A DNA stretch of 64,000 nt. It comes from Spirosoma arboris. Its GTDB lineage: Bacteria; Bacteroidota; Bacteroidia; Cytophagales; Spirosomataceae. The DNA lies in assembly GCF_009754945.1 (NCBI RefSeq), contig NZ_WPIN01000019.1:62001-126000 (forward strand). The letters are read 5' to 3'. This document shows, one piece after another, positions 1 through 8,721 of this stretch; position 1 is the stretch's first letter; every line of letters begins with the position of its first letter. A program made the translations under genes and the position numbers. The notes under the pieces are model-generated. The model did no database searches. It was not told the DNA's origin and worked only from the letters and a program-made list of their open reading frames with translations.

Positions 1-171
1 CCACATTCTTTACCGGCTTACAATCCAGAGCAGGCTGGTGAAGATGCTCTTCGCAAACCCCTACGACTAGGGACTAATCTGTACCAATGTGGTGATCAGA
101 CGGGGTATCCATCGCTCAACGCGGCTATGCAGACTGGTCGTGAGGTAGCTGAGATGATTAGTAAAATATGA
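1..171 (+). CDS. C-terminal end of an FAD-dependent oxidoreductase (5' partial)
   Basis: The first 171 bases are an open frame ending in TGA at 169-171; the gene starts left of the window. The 56 visible residues include YQCGDQTGYPSLNAAMQTG followed by a helix ending MISKI. A Cys-Gly-Asp pattern close to the C-terminus followed by a Gly-rich helix is typical of the last FAD-contacting segment of amine-oxidase or phytoene-desaturase-like flavoproteins. That family is known to close its FAD fold with such a G-D-x segment. The exact substrate cannot be judged from this fragment. A strong terminator follows immediately. Confidence 0.6.
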   Translation, partial: PHSLPAYNPEQAGEDALRKPLRLGTNLYQCGDQTGYPSLNAAMQTGREVAEMISKI

Positions 172-174
172 CAA

Positions 175-203
175 AAAAGTCAGGCTACTAAGCCTGACTT
201 TTT
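175..203 (+). terminator. Rho-independent terminator after the partial oxidoreductase
   Basis: AGTCAGGC and GCCTGACT form an 8-bp stem around a short loop. The stem is preceded by a run of A and followed by a run of T. It lies just after the stop codon at 171 and could also serve the converging carboxylesterase gene that ends at 229. Confidence 0.85.
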
Positions 204-228
204 GTTAAACAACGACAACCGATTGACT

Positions 229-1857
229 TTACTGTTTGGCGCTTAGTTGATCCAAAAACAGGTAACGCGCCCGGTTTTTCTCTGTTTCGGCACGTGTATT
301 CACATCAATCTGCATAACATCAACAGGCTTATCTACACTCACAGCTGACCATTTTGGCAAGCCCGGTCCATTAGGATTAGCGGTTTTTATGAAGTTGGCA
401 AAGTAATTCTGCATCACTTCCGATACTTTGTAATCGTCAGGTGTCCAGGCATATACTTTGTTAAGCGGCAGATTACCCATTGCATACTCGATTTCGGCAG
501 AGTGTACGGCACCACGAGCAGGCGCTATTTTCATTGCGGAGGAATTTCCTCCTTTTACGACACCACCAGCCAAACCAGGTGCAGCGTCACCCATGGCCGC
601 CGTCATAGCTGGGCGTGGGCGTGCGTACAGGTAACGATACACAGGCTTACCGCCCGTTTTCGCCTGCATATCAGACCAACGCCAGGTGCTGTAGCCAATG
701 AAGCGGTCGCTGGCCAGATCAGTAGCTGCCTGCGCAACTTGCTCATCGCTACCAGCAGGATATAATTTCAATACTTCGTCGGCACGTTCGGGATAGAGTT
801 TCTTCACGGTAGCCGTGTAATTCGCTACAGTTGGCTCTTCCTTTCCCATGACAGCGCGGTAATTCATTTCTTCCGAATTCCAGCCAACCAATAAAGGCAC
901 GTGCGCCTGCTGACCTGTTGCGAATAATTCAACCGGCGATTTCGGGAAGAAATACCCATCCAGTGCCGATGTGAACCAGGGAACACCAGGTTTGGTCGTA
1001 GCCTCAAGTAGTTTTTCGGCCGACATCGCCCGTAAATCAGCCAATGAATTCGCGCCGATACTGGTCGCAAACTTTACGCCCGCTTCTTCGGCAGTAGCCA
1101 ATGGAGCGGGTGGTAACGTCCCTAAAAGAGAGCCGCTTTCACCAATGGCACCTGCAATCAGGTTCTTCGATAGGGGTGATACCATGAGCGCACTTACCGA
1201 AACGGAGCCTGCCGACTCACCGGCAATCGTAACCCGCTTTGGATCACCACCAAAAGCAGCAATATTTTGCTGTACCCAGCGCAAGGCCGCAGCCTGATCT
1301 AAATACCCGTAGTTGCTCGATGCGTGATGGGGTGATTCTTTGGTCAGTTCGGGATGAGACATAAAGCCAAACACACCCAACCGATAGTTTACAGTAAGGG
1401 TCACAATGCCTTTGCGAGCCATGCTTTCACCATCATAGCGACCTTCAGAACCGTCGCCCGCCACAAAGCCACCACCATAGAAATACACTAGTACAGGCAG
1501 TTTCTCGGAAGCCGATTTGGCCGGTGTCCATACGTTCAGATATAGGCAATCTTCGCTCATACCGTCGGAGCGGAAGCCCATATCACCAAAAATAGCACCC
1601 TGCATGGCGCGTGGGCCAAAATGGTCTGCTTTACGCATACCCTGCCAGTTCTTGGTTGGCTGGGGTTCTTTCCAGCGTAAATCGCCAACGGGAGGTTGCG
1701 CAAAAGGAATTCCTTTGAAAGCGCGAATGCCGCTGGCTTCGGTAACGCCTTCCACCATGCCATTGACCGTTTTGGCCTGGGGTGCATTGGCTGACTGAGC
1801 CACAGCCATGTCGGCCAGAGGAACAGTCAATAATGAAAGCATAAAAAGGGTTTTCAT
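229..1857 (-). CDS. Secreted type-B carboxylesterase
   Basis: A 542-residue alpha/beta hydrolase that should hydrolyse carboxylic esters outside the cytoplasm. Residues 1-20 are a signal peptide (MKTLFMLSLL...VAQ). The family signature EDCLYLNVWTP is at 102-112, the oxyanion Gly-rich GGG at 128-130, and the nucleophile elbow GESAGS at 213-218 with Ser215 as nucleophile. His452 in AVHSAEIEY is the likely catalytic His, and the acid is probably E329 or E330. The length is normal for bacterial para-nitrobenzyl-esterase-type enzymes. The gene is divergent from the NUDIX regulator at 2030, and an 11-bp palindrome lies between them, so local control is likely. The natural ester substrate is unknown. 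Confidence 0.9.
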   Translation of the reverse strand: MKTLFMLSLLTVPLADMAVAQSANAPQAKTVNGMVEGVTEASGIRAFKGIPFAQPPVGDLRWKEPQPTKNWQGMRKADHFGPRAMQGAIFGDMGFRSDGMSEDCLYLNVWTPAKSASEKLPVLVYFYGGGFVAGDGSEGRYDGESMARKGIVTLTVNYRLGVFGFMSHPELTKESPHHASSNYGYLDQAAALRWVQQNIAAFGGDPKRVTIAGESAGSVSVSALMVSPLSKNLIAGAIGESGSLLGTLPPAPLATAEEAGVKFATSIGANSLADLRAMSAEKLLEATTKPGVPWFTSALDGYFFPKSPVELFATGQQAHVPLLVGWNSEEMNYRAVMGKEEPTVANYTATVKKLYPERADEVLKLYPAGSDEQVAQAATDLASDRFIGYSTWRWSDMQAKTGGKPVYRYLYARPRPAMTAAMGDAAPGLAGGVVKGGNSSAMKIAPARGAVHSAEIEYAMGNLPLNKVYAWTPDDYKVSEVMQNYFANFIKTANPNGPGLPKWSAVSVDKPVDVMQIDVNTRAETEKNRARYLFLDQLSAKQ

Positions 1858-1943
1858 GACAATCTGTTTAGTGTATTCGTGTAAAAAAGAAGCCGCCTAA
1901 ATCGATTTACCCTCAAATCAGGCAACTTAGTAAAGAATTGTTT

Positions 1944-1974
1944 TTATTATTGTACCAATTTGTTACAATAATAA
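1944..1974. promoter_or_regulatory. Perfect 11-bp inverted repeat, probable operator of the NUDIX-type regulator
   Basis: TTATTATTGTA at 1944-1954 is exactly the reverse complement of TACAATAATAA at 1964-1974, with a 9-bp spacer. The site is in the middle of the divergent intergenic region between the carboxylesterase (start 1857) and the regulator (start 2030). Its centre is about 71 bp from the regulator start and 102 bp from the esterase start. NrtR/AraR-type NUDIX regulators bind palindromes of this size, so autoregulation plus control of the esterase is the simplest reading (inference). Confidence 0.7.
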
Positions 1975-2029
1975 ACGCTTCAATCTGGACGGCCAAATTT
2001 TTTGTTATTTGCGGCTAAATTTTAATAGT

Positions 2030-2755
2030 ATGCGTGATCAATTACACCCGGAAGAAATTGAACCAGATGGGGACGACTTTTTACCAGGTCTGGCCATCGA
2101 CGCTGTAATTTTCGGGTTTCATCAAAATCAGTTGAAGATTCTGCTGCTGGAATATCGCAACACAGGACTGATGGCGTTACCGGGCGGCTTTATTCTGACA
2201 AACGAAAATCTGAACGATGCAGCCCGGCGAGTTTTGTCAGAACGAACGGGGCTAAGCGATATTTACCTTGAGCAGTTCTACGTTTTTGGCGACCTTAATC
2301 GATTCGATCCGGCCCCGATGCGGGCTATCATGGCGGCTAAAGGGTTTATGCCTCCCAACAATCACTGGTTGCTGCGCCGATTTGTATCGGTGGGTTACTA
2401 CGCGTTAGTCGATTTTACAAAAGCGGTTCCTATTCCCGATTCGCTGTCGGATAGTTGCGCATGGTACGATTTGGCCAACCTCCCTCTTCTGATGCAAGAC
2501 CACCAGTTTATTGTTCAAAAGGCATTAGACACTCTACGCACCGACCTCGACCGCAAACTAATCGGCTTTAATTTACTGGCCGAGACCTTTACCATGGCCG
2601 ATTTGCAAAGTCTTTACGAAACCATTCTGGATCAGAAACTGCATCGATCTGGCTTTCAGCGCAAGATGCTCAGTCTGGGAATTTTAGAGCGCCTGGATAA
2701 ACACTACAGTGGTGGTGCACACAAAGCGCCATTTCTGTATCGGTTTATCAAATAG
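2030..2755 (+). CDS. NrtR/AraR-type transcriptional regulator (degenerate NUDIX plus winged helix)
   Basis: The protein has 241 residues from the ATG at 2030. A TTG seven codons upstream is a poorer start. The N-terminal half is a NUDIX fold beginning around DAVIFGF. The NUDIX box is degenerate: the expected REUxEExGU reads R-V-L-S-E-R-T-G-L, so two acidic metal ligands are missing and hydrolase activity is unlikely. The last 80 residues form a winged helix (MADLQSLYETIL, then FQRKMLSLGILERL). This architecture is known from NAD- and sugar-responsive repressors of the NrtR family and from AraR of Bacteroides. The effector here is unknown. The palindrome at 1944-1974 is its likely binding site, and the adjacent secreted esterase its likely target. 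Confidence 0.85.
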   Translation: MRDQLHPEEIEPDGDDFLPGLAIDAVIFGFHQNQLKILLLEYRNTGLMALPGGFILTNENLNDAARRVLSERTGLSDIYLEQFYVFGDLNRFDPAPMRAIMAAKGFMPPNNHWLLRRFVSVGYYALVDFTKAVPIPDSLSDSCAWYDLANLPLLMQDHQFIVQKALDTLRTDLDRKLIGFNLLAETFTMADLQSLYETILDQKLHRSGFQRKMLSLGILERLDKHYSGGAHKAPFLYRFIK

Positions 2756-2780
2756 CCATCCAGAAACACGACCCCGGAAC

Positions 2781-3953
2781 TTACTTTTCCCGCTTCTTTA
2801 ACTCGTTTTTTTGTTCAGCTGCTTCGGATTGAATCATGGCAACGCGGTTTTGATCATCAAGCGTAAAACGTTGGAGTACAGTAGCGTTTTCGAAGTCGAC
2901 ACAGTATAAATAGCTTGACTGATGAGCTGCTTGCTGGCGTTCGAGAAGGGTCAATGTAAGCAGTTTGCCCAGCTTTGCGAGCTCGGCCTGACTGTCTTTT
3001 TGAGCAGCTGAAATCCCTTTCCAGAACTCAGGGGTGAAATCTTCTTCTTGCAAACGCCCCATGGCAACATTTTCCAGAATGGTCCTAATTCGTTTGGTAA
3101 TCGCGGGATCACTATTAGCAATGGGTGGATAATCATCCCACAAAAAGCGCTTCATCAGCGGCAAAAGGGGCACCGGTGCCTGGGCGAGTTCCTGCCTGAT
3201 TTCAGGAATTTTGTAATAGTGGCCTCCCTTGCTCAATTCCTTCGCCAGGTTAAGCTTGACCTCATCCTGCTGGTTGGCAAACGAGATGAGCGATAGTTCA
3301 CCAGCCCTTAAATCATATACGGTAGAGTACTTAGTGGCATACATACCTTCCTGCAAACAAGCCTGCAAAATGGGAATTCCGTTTGCCAGCGTTGGTTCGG
3401 GAGCCGCCGATAACAGCTTAGAAAGGGTTTGTCCGCCATACCCAAAACCCCTTGATTGATTTGATCGGTCAACATGGAGTTTACCGTTCGTAGCGCCGAT
3501 GATCACAGAAGCTCCGGTGTTGTCTGCGATCAGGATTTTTGCATTGGAGAAACTTGGCTCCAGGTTTTTCTGGTAAAAGGCAATGGCTTCATCGACGGTA
3601 GCACAGGTTTCCAGCATTCGTTCGCTGGGATTGCCCTGAACCCGTTTCATGGCAGATGTCGGTGTCCATTCTTCGTCAAATCCGGCTACCCAGTCAAAAG
3701 CCAGCCCTTTTGTATTTACGCCACCCTGCGCCCAACCATCGTCAAAACCAACATAAGCGCAACCATAATACCCTTTCTCGGCTGGCAGAAACCACATTCT
3801 GGTGGCAGGATTAGAGTAATCCTCGTTATTGAAAAACAAGGTTCGCCTGGCATCTGTAAGCACGAAAATAGTACAGGCCGATGTGTAGTTAACCGCACCT
3901 AACAACAGCCAGCACAATCCACATACCGAAACAATAGACAGTCGAGTTTTCAT
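2781..3953 (-). CDS. Secreted Ntn-hydrolase (linear amide / penicillin-V-acylase-like)
   Basis: A 390-residue protein with a signal peptide. Cleavage after TSA would expose Cys27 in ACTIFVLTD as the new N-terminus. An exposed N-terminal Cys is the hallmark nucleophile of the choloylglycine hydrolase / acyl-CoA:6-APA acyltransferase superfamily. It is followed by the typical FNNEDY segment and by WAQGGVNTKGLAFDW. The family cleaves linear amide bonds such as N-acyl amino acids, N-acyl homoserine lactones or penicillin V; the substrate here cannot be read from sequence. The Cys is not in a convincing lipobox, so a lipoprotein is less likely. It converges with the NUDIX regulator gene, and nothing nearby suggests a pathway. 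Confidence 0.8.
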   Translation of the reverse strand: MKTRLSIVSVCGLCWLLLGAVNYTSACTIFVLTDARRTLFFNNEDYSNPATRMWFLPAEKGYYGCAYVGFDDGWAQGGVNTKGLAFDWVAGFDEEWTPTSAMKRVQGNPSERMLETCATVDEAIAFYQKNLEPSFSNAKILIADNTGASVIIGATNGKLHVDRSNQSRGFGYGGQTLSKLLSAAPEPTLANGIPILQACLQEGMYATKYSTVYDLRAGELSLISFANQQDEVKLNLAKELSKGGHYYKIPEIRQELAQAPVPLLPLMKRFLWDDYPPIANSDPAITKRIRTILENVAMGRLQEEDFTPEFWKGISAAQKDSQAELAKLGKLLTLTLLERQQAAHQSSYLYCVDFENATVLQRFTLDDQNRVAMIQSEAAEQKNELKKREK

Positions 3954-4091
3954 GGTTTCAAGAATTTAATAGTCAGTGGGTAATAAGATTGTTGATGACG
4001 TTCAAGCGTACAATAGGGTTTATCTAATTTCTATTCCAGCTAATGCTTTGCAAAATAGCAGTTAAATTGCTGCCAGATTCATTGATTTTTC

Positions 4092-4901
4092 ATGCGTGGA
4101 AACGTATTGCTCCGTTATGGTTTACCCTTGCTAATTGCCCTGCCGATTGGCTTTCTACTCCTTTATCCGCAGCTAATTCACTGTTTCAGAATCAGGAGCT
4201 CAGAAAACTTTCGGCTACTCAAAGATATACCAAATGTCTACATTCATCAGACAGCCACAAGCCAACAGCAAAAGCAACTTCGTCAACATATAGTAGCGGC
4301 TCGCAATCGTATCCGGAGATTCTGGGGTGATCAGCGTGGGCAGGCAATCCTGATTTATTGCCCGAACCAGTCTGACTATGAGCACTATTGCGCTGGGGGC
4401 GAAGGGGCCGGTTGCAGCCTGGGAATGCCGTGGGGAACCTCCTACCTAGTTCTGGGTCCCGATGGCAATAATGTCGACGTAATTGCCCACGAGTTGTGTC
4501 ACGATGAATTATTTGCACGGCTGGGCTGGTGGCGCGTAAAACGGCAGATTCCACAGTGGTTCAATGAAGGGCTTGCGCTGATGGTCGATTACCGATTCAG
4601 CAATCCAACAGTATGGGAAACGCCAGACAGTTCCTCCCACGATGCATCGGTTTGGGATGAAACCAACCCAACGCCCTATCCGCCAAGCCCCATGCTAAAA
4701 CTCTCCGAACTCGAAACCACCCGAGATTTTTTCGGGAGTAATGCAACCCATACCATGCAGGCTTACCAAACAGCAGCCGACGAAGTGGCGCGTTGGCTAT
4801 CGATAGCTGGCCGGAAAAGTGTGCCCATCCTGGCCGATGCCATCGCCAAAGGGAATGATTTCGGGGAGGTTTATCGCCGATTGGAGCGGGAACACATGTA
4901 G
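4092..4901 (+). CDS. Membrane-anchored zinc peptidase-like protein (HELCH motif)
   Basis: A 269-residue protein with an N-terminal membrane segment at about residues 8-28, so the catalytic part should face the periplasm. The zinc-binding motif HELCH is at 133-137. A third ligand is probable at Glu159 in QWFNEGLAL, which gives a gluzincin arrangement like the peptidase-MA-like domain. The Cys residues at 90, 100, 108 and 136 could pair after export. No partner gene is obvious: the neighbours face each other as convergent or divergent units. The enzyme class is an inference from the motif pair; the substrate is unknown. Confidence 0.75.
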   Translation: MRGNVLLRYGLPLLIALPIGFLLLYPQLIHCFRIRSSENFRLLKDIPNVYIHQTATSQQQKQLRQHIVAARNRIRRFWGDQRGQAILIYCPNQSDYEHYCAGGEGAGCSLGMPWGTSYLVLGPDGNNVDVIAHELCHDELFARLGWWRVKRQIPQWFNEGLALMVDYRFSNPTVWETPDSSSHDASVWDETNPTPYPPSPMLKLSELETTRDFFGSNATHTMQAYQTAADEVARWLSIAGRKSVPILADAIAKGNDFGEVYRRLEREHM

Positions 4902-4919
4902 ACACTGACGAACCAGTTT

Positions 4920-7364
4920 CTACAATTTCACAATCCGCCGGGAAACCCTTCGATCTCCCACCCGAATGTGCAGAATGTACGTGCCTGCCGGATGCTGGTC
5001 GAGCGCGAATGACGACGTAGCGTGCCGGGTTTCCTGTCGATTAGTTGTATGTCCGTTCAGATCCATAATTTCTAAAAGTGCCGTTTGCGTAACAGGCAGT
5101 CCATTGATGCGTACCGTCAGATTTGCTGTTGCGGGCACAGGGTACACCTCTACGGCATCGGCTAATGATTGATCCTCAATGCCTAGCAGCGGATTTACGC
5201 TTACAATAACCATGCGATCTGTTAAAGAACCACTACCACAACCATTACTAACTGATGTCAGGAAATAGGCAGTTGTTTTTTTGGGATTAACGGCAAATGG
5301 ATACGGATTTATTGTAGCCGTTAGCGATTGAACAGCACCCAATCCGGCGGATGTGCTATCACGATAGGAGAACGTCCAGGGCGCATCTCCCGAAAATACA
5401 ACCGATAAACTGGCTGGTTGTCCTTCGAAGATCGTCTGATTACCCGTAAGTGTTGCTGCCGGCAATGGCCGAATAGTTAGTATTGTTGGGCTGATTGTTC
5501 CATTAATCGGTATTTTCGGGTTTGTGGCAATGACCCGCACCCGGTAGAGCCCACTGGTAGCATTAGCCGGAATAGTACCAACAACTTCTCCATTCGCGGT
5601 CTGGCTCATCGGCACATCGACATAAGCCATTTTCGTCGTATCGGTTTCGACCTTCGCTAGTTGAAGTTTGAACACATTACCCGAATTAAAGGCCTCCGAA
5701 GTGGCAAAACTGGCGGTCAAGCTCGTTCCGGCACAAACTGTTGCGGATGTTAACGCCAGGGTTTGGATAGTTGGGACAAGTACCGTAACGGTCGCTGATG
5801 ATCCACCTGTAAGCAATCCAGCTCCACACTTATTACGCACTTCGGCAACCTGATAAATAGTTGTTTGCGCTGGCATAACCAGTATTGTCGTGTCTTTTAT
5901 AGCGGTTCCGGTCAACCCGTTCGACAGCTTATATTGATAGGGGCCCACTCCCAGAAAGGTTAAGGTAAGCGGTACTTCCAAACCCAGATTGGCGGTAGTT
6001 GAGCCGAGAATAGATAGGGTTGGCAGCGACTGAACAAATACCGTGATGGCTACTTTCGGACTTTCGCAACCATTGGCCGTTTGTGTTACATAGTAAACAT
6101 CCCCATTTGGATTCGTAGAGGCACTTAGGGTTGGTGGCGCAGGAGCTGTTGTGGTCACGTTTCCGTTCGGATCAGTCCATTTCAGATTTGTACCCGTAGC
6201 CGTAAGCGATTGCGCAGTAGTACCCTGACAAATTTCAACCGTCGTCTTAGCGACGGTCGGCACTGGCGTCGTCAGAACTGTAACGACAAAGGTAGCTTTC
6301 GGGCTTTCGCAGCCACCTACTGTTTGCGTAACCAGCAACGAAAAAGAGCCTCCTTTATCGGTACTAATGGTAGGCGCTTCGCCAAACATATTTCCATCGA
6401 GATTGTACCAGTGTAGTCCCTCGCCTATTGCCGTTACTGGTTCGGCTGGTGCAAACTGACAGATGTTCTTTTGTGTCACACCCGGAGCCGGTGGTGTGGG
6501 TGTGACCGTTATGGTGAATGCAACTCGTGGGCTTTCGCACCCATTTGTTGTCTGACTGATGTAGTAGGTTGTCTGACTGGTTTGCGATGTACTAACCACT
6601 GGTGCCGTAACAGATCCGGTTCCGCCTGTACTGTTCGTATACCATAACAGATTTTGGCCCGTAGGCTGCACTACCGGAACTGTCGTATTCTGGCAAACCA
6701 ATAACGACTGGACATCAGGAGCCTCAGAAGGCGGCTTGACTTCTACGGGAGTGACAGCCCGATCGCTTTCACATCCATTCAGTTGCTGGGCAACATAATA
6801 GTTAACTACACCGGCATTACCAGTCGATGGCTGTGTTGGGGTCAATACACCGGTTCCACCTGTTGCATTTGTTCCATACCAGACCAGTACCGCACTGGCA
6901 TCTGTCGGTGTGGCGCTGAGTGGCCCCGTTGATTGGGCCTGACAAAGCGAAAGTGAATTGGCGGGAACTGTTGGCAAAGCTGGCTTGGCTTTCACCGTCA
7001 GAATGCTCGAACTGGGTGTTCCATTAATATCTGGATTTTTTGATACCAATCGAATCCGGTAAGTCGTTCCGGCAGGCGTATTGGCTGGAATTGTAGCCCG
7101 ATAGGAAACTTCATAACGGCCTGAGGCCGACAAAAAGGTAGAAGGAATGTCAGTATAGGTAGCTCCATCATTAGACAGTTGTACTGAGAATTCGCCAGCG
7201 GGGGCGGTTCTAATACCTGTCACGTCTATTTGTGAACCTGGGCAGACAGATGTCACCGCCAACGGTTCAGTATCAAGTGTTTGTGCCAACACCTGACTAG
7301 TCGATACGAGCTGAATAAAGCAACTTAAGAAGATGAACAGGTGTTGCCAATACAGTTTGGTCAT
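4920..7364 (-). CDS. T9SS-secreted Ig-like repeat surface protein
   Basis: An 814-residue protein with a signal peptide (to about VLAQ at 28). A tandem series of bacterial Ig-like modules follows, each ending in variants of ANGCESPKVAITV or YYVAQQLNGCES, with about five such Cys-containing copies between residues 120 and 460. Later, less regular Ig-like modules follow. The final 90 residues look like a type A sorting domain of the type IX secretion system: VEVYPVPATANLTVRI, then MDLNGH, then HPAGTYILHIRVGD and a basic end RRIVKL. It should be exported by the T9SS and attached to the surface. The role is probably adhesion (inference). Confidence 0.85.
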   Translation of the reverse strand: MTKLYWQHLFIFLSCFIQLVSTSQVLAQTLDTEPLAVTSVCPGSQIDVTGIRTAPAGEFSVQLSNDGATYTDIPSTFLSASGRYEVSYRATIPANTPAGTTYRIRLVSKNPDINGTPSSSILTVKAKPALPTVPANSLSLCQAQSTGPLSATPTDASAVLVWYGTNATGGTGVLTPTQPSTGNAGVVNYYVAQQLNGCESDRAVTPVEVKPPSEAPDVQSLLVCQNTTVPVVQPTGQNLLWYTNSTGGTGSVTAPVVSTSQTSQTTYYISQTTNGCESPRVAFTITVTPTPPAPGVTQKNICQFAPAEPVTAIGEGLHWYNLDGNMFGEAPTISTDKGGSFSLLVTQTVGGCESPKATFVVTVLTTPVPTVAKTTVEICQGTTAQSLTATGTNLKWTDPNGNVTTTAPAPPTLSASTNPNGDVYYVTQTANGCESPKVAITVFVQSLPTLSILGSTTANLGLEVPLTLTFLGVGPYQYKLSNGLTGTAIKDTTILVMPAQTTIYQVAEVRNKCGAGLLTGGSSATVTVLVPTIQTLALTSATVCAGTSLTASFATSEAFNSGNVFKLQLAKVETDTTKMAYVDVPMSQTANGEVVGTIPANATSGLYRVRVIATNPKIPINGTISPTILTIRPLPAATLTGNQTIFEGQPASLSVVFSGDAPWTFSYRDSTSAGLGAVQSLTATINPYPFAVNPKKTTAYFLTSVSNGCGSGSLTDRMVIVSVNPLLGIEDQSLADAVEVYPVPATANLTVRINGLPVTQTALLEIMDLNGHTTNRQETRHATSSFALDQHPAGTYILHIRVGDRRVSRRIVKL

Positions 7365-7596
7365 AATAGGGCAAGGTAAATGGTGGTCATTAGTATTAAT
7401 CGACTTATGGGTTAGCTGCTGATAAATGACCAGACAAACAAATATATATCTCTATCTATTGATTTATACTTAACGGCATAACATTACTAATAATAAACTG
7501 TTTACGAAAAAGACTATTCTGTCCCATTTACGCTCAATCGTCAACTACGGCTCACGCCAATACGGTCATTTTTATCTTGATTCGACCTCTTACTTA

Positions 7597-8538
7597 CTAT
7601 TTCAATCGAACCACCTGGCTGCTTTTTTCTTTACTGGATACTTCATCAGGCAAATGCGTCAGAATTTCAGCTCTGAAGGTATTAATGAGTTTACGTTTCA
7701 GAAAACTTCGATGCATAACAAGGCTCACTTCACGTACTGGCTGGGGCAAATCGAACGGACGAAGTCGCGCCTGGCGTGTTGTATCCATATCGAGCGTAGC
7801 CAGATAGGGCAACAAAGTAAATCCTCCCTGTTTGTCAATTAGTTTGATAAGTGTTTCAAGTGAGCCCGTTTCATAACGCAAGGCATTTGTACCGTTTGCC
7901 TGTCGGTCAGCCCCGCATAGGTTCATGACCTGATTACGGAAGCAATGCCCTTCGGTCAGTAACCAAAGACCATCCATCTGCAGGTCGGCAGGGGTAAGCG
8001 CTGATTTGGTTAACAAGGGATTCGAATCGGCGGCATAGACCACAAAAGGCTCCTCGAACAATGGAATTTCGGTAATTCCATTTTCGGTTAAGGGTGTCAC
8101 AACTAAGCCTACATCAATCAACCCATTTCGAAGTCGTTCAATAATTTGCTCAGTCACTAATTCCTGAATCTGCACCGATACGGCAGGATACTTAGCGATA
8201 AATTCACCAATGAAATAGGGCAACAAATAGGGCGCCAATGTCGGGATAATGCCAATTCTGAAATCGCCCCGAAAATCGTCTTTCGACTCGCTGACAATTT
8301 CGGGAATACGGCGGGCAGCCCTTAATACATCCCGTGCCTGCGCCAGAACAGCCTGCCCTGTTTCGGTGGGGACTACAGGTTGTTTCGAGCGATCGAAAAC
8401 CAGAATACCCAGTTCATCTTCCAATTTCTGAATCTGCATGCTCAGCGTTGGCTGAGTTACATGGCAGGCTTCAGCGGCTGTAGCAAAATGCCGATAGGTA
8501 TCAACAGCAACAATATAATCGAGTTGGGAAAGCGTCAT
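7597..8538 (-). CDS. oxyR: LysR-family peroxide sensor OxyR
   Basis: A 313-residue protein from the ATG at 8538; a TTG two codons upstream is less likely. The N-terminal LysR helix-turn-helix spans about residues 5-60 (SQLDYIVAVDTYRHFATAAE). The effector domain contains TEGHCFRNQVMNLC, in which Cys199 and Cys208 have the nine-residue spacing of the redox switch in E. coli OxyR. This makes OxyR a better call than a generic LysR. The protein should form a disulfide on peroxide exposure and activate genes such as ahpC. An OxyR half-site-like sequence lies upstream of ahpC in this window (12287-12301). The promoter element at 8542-8549 sits only three bases before the start codon. Confidence 0.9.
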   Translation of the reverse strand: MTLSQLDYIVAVDTYRHFATAAEACHVTQPTLSMQIQKLEDELGILVFDRSKQPVVPTETGQAVLAQARDVLRAARRIPEIVSESKDDFRGDFRIGIIPTLAPYLLPYFIGEFIAKYPAVSVQIQELVTEQIIERLRNGLIDVGLVVTPLTENGITEIPLFEEPFVVYAADSNPLLTKSALTPADLQMDGLWLLTEGHCFRNQVMNLCGADRQANGTNALRYETGSLETLIKLIDKQGGFTLLPYLATLDMDTTRQARLRPFDLPQPVREVSLVMHRSFLKRKLINTFRAEILTHLPDEVSSKEKSSQVVRLK

Positions 8539-8541
8539 TCG

Positions 8542-8549
8542 CAAAGATA
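8542..8549 (-). promoter_or_regulatory. Bacteroidota -7 element (TATCTTTG) directly before oxyR
   Basis: On the minus strand TATCTTTG matches TAnnTTTG and is followed by three bases and the oxyR ATG. With the usual spacing of this element, transcription would begin at or within the start codon. I see no clear upstream TTG at 17-23 bp, so this is only a moderate promoter call. Confidence 0.45.
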
Positions 8550-8658
8550 GATATGGGATGTATGATGTAGGATATATGAAGTATGAAGTATGATGTATGA
8601 TATAGCTGACGCGAAATACATCTTACATCATATATCATACATCTTACTTCATATATCT
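8550..8658. repeat. Imperfect inverted repeat built from short GTATGAT-like units
   Basis: The spacer between oxyR and the next gene holds two AT-rich arms. The left one (8550-8604) is built of repeated GATGTATGAT and GAAGTAT units, and the right one (about 8615-8658) is an approximate reverse complement. They would fold into a long imperfect hairpin around GCTGACGCG. It has no coding potential worth calling. Confidence 0.7.
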
Positions 8659-8693
8659 AAACCGTCTAGAACCAAACCAATGCGTTGTTGTTC

Positions 8694-8701
8694 TATTTTT
8701 G
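8694..8701 (+). promoter_or_regulatory. Bacteroidota -7 element (TATTTTTG)
   Basis: TATTTTTG is a full match to TAnnTTTG, 20 bases before the ATG at 8722. It supports that start over one further upstream. No convincing TTG lies at the usual distance. Confidence 0.5.
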
Positions 8702-8721
8702 CACTGCAATCCTCACTACTT

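Noticed and set aside
8590..8721. N-terminal extension of the exported protein at 8722
   Set aside because: It translates the simple-repeat hairpin, precedes a consensus promoter element and would hide the signal peptide.
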